Assembly: GCA_014859215.1 (NCBI GenBank)
Contig: JACUUS010000142.1
Span: forward strand, 1 to 5,806
DNA from: Dehalococcoidia bacterium
GTDB lineage: Bacteria > Chloroflexota > Dehalococcoidia > SZUA-161
Direction of reading: 5' to 3'
DNA: 5,806 nucleotides
Position numbers and translations under genes: made by a program. Positions within the stretch are counted from its first letter, which is position 1; every line of letters starts with the position of its first letter. The notes beneath the pieces are model-generated. The model was not told where the DNA came from and searched no databases. It worked only from the letters and a program-made list of their open reading frames with translations. Shown piece after piece: positions 5,389 to 5,806 of this stretch.

Positions 5389-5806
5389 TTACCTGCTTCC
5401 TCTCATCATCATTCGCATCTGCTCGAGTGAGCTGGAAGCATTGTCCCTGATTCCCCTGCCGGTTAACTTGACGAATACATCATCCAGCGTCGGCCTTCGC
5501 ACGCTGATCGACAGCAAACGTGTATTGAAGCTTCGTACCAGCTCCGGAATGAACGCCTCTCCGTGAGGCACACAGATAGTGACCACACCGTCATGTATCT
5601 CTGGAGAAAGCTGGTACCGTTCCTTCAGCTCCACGGAAGCAGCATCGTTGTTCTCAGTAGTGAGACTCACCAGGTCGCCGCCGACACGGTCTTTAAGCGT
5701 CTCCGGTTTATCGAGCGCGACTATGCTCCCATGGTCGATAATCGCTATGCGGTCACAGTTCTCCGCTTCTTCCATATAGTGAGTCGTGAGGAAAATGGTC
5801 AGGTTC
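5389..5806 (-). CDS. ABC transporter ATP-binding protein, C-terminal part (DrrA-like)
   Basis: Only the last 138 residues are in the window; the Walker A, signature and Walker B motifs lie beyond the right edge. The visible part opens with the switch (H-loop) segment NLTIFLTTHYMEEAE, whose His contacts the ATP gamma-phosphate, followed by CDRIAIIDHG and the ALDKPETLKDRVGGD stretch. This matches the end of the nucleotide-binding domain plus the C-terminal extension of the DrrA class (DUF4162-type), ending in SVRRPTLDDVFVKLTGRGI. The frame is open through 5775 to the window edge, so a Met at 5775 is internal (HYMEEAE) and not the start. Stop TAA is at 5391-5389. It is the first gene of the pair with the permease and would energise export through it. 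Confidence 0.93.
   Translation of the reverse strand, partial: NLTIFLTTHYMEEAENCDRIAIIDHGSIVALDKPETLKDRVGGDLVSLTTENNDAASVELKERYQLSPEIHDGVVTICVPHGEAFIPELVRSFNTRLLSISVRRPTLDDVFVKLTGRGIRDNASSSLEQMRMMMRGSR

Overview
The window looks like ordinary bacterial chromosome. Genes start at ATG or GTG behind clear Shine-Dalgarno (SD) sequences and sit in short transcription units on both strands. There is no transposase, phage gene, CRISPR array, rRNA or tRNA. Base composition looks moderately GC-rich by eye. The gene mix (a one-domain RRM protein, a CtpF-like P-type ATPase, a DrrA/DrrB-type ABC exporter and a tiny hydrophobic protein) occurs in several phyla. Chloroflexota (Dehalococcoidia-like) is my best guess, but the sequence does not prove it.

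Layout, left to right. At the left edge, a minus-strand gene appears to start at 13 (only Met-Lys-Gln-His is visible) behind a strong SD that is overlapped by one arm of a perfect 9-bp inverted repeat. A 626-bp gene-free stretch follows, containing several hairpins. Then comes a plus-strand RRM RNA-binding protein (640-927). A 187-bp convergent gap rich in inverted repeats separates it from a 905-residue minus-strand P-type cation ATPase (1115-3832). Next is a 511-bp divergent intergenic region with two strong dyads (3984-4010 and 4027-4130). It leads to a plus-strand 48-residue two-helix hydrophobic protein (4344-4490). An 82-bp convergent gap precedes a minus-strand ABC exporter operon: permease (4573-5385), and the C-terminal part of its ATP-binding subunit (from 5389, running off the right edge). 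The ATPase subunit is transcribed first, and the two genes are 3 nt apart.

Functionally there are two membrane transport systems: an ion-pumping P2-type ATPase and an ABC-2 exporter of unknown substrate. There is also one RNA-binding protein and one small membrane protein whose gene is divergent from the ion pump. Apart from the ABC pair, nothing forces these genes into one pathway.

The signals that gene calls do not explain are in the intergenic DNA: an SD-masking hairpin before the left-edge gene, and long stem-loops upstream of the ATPase. Within genes, the oddest point is that the ATPase lacks several ion-binding side chains used by canonical Ca2+ pumps in membrane helices M5 and M6. I found no convincing evidence of a wholly new multi-gene system.
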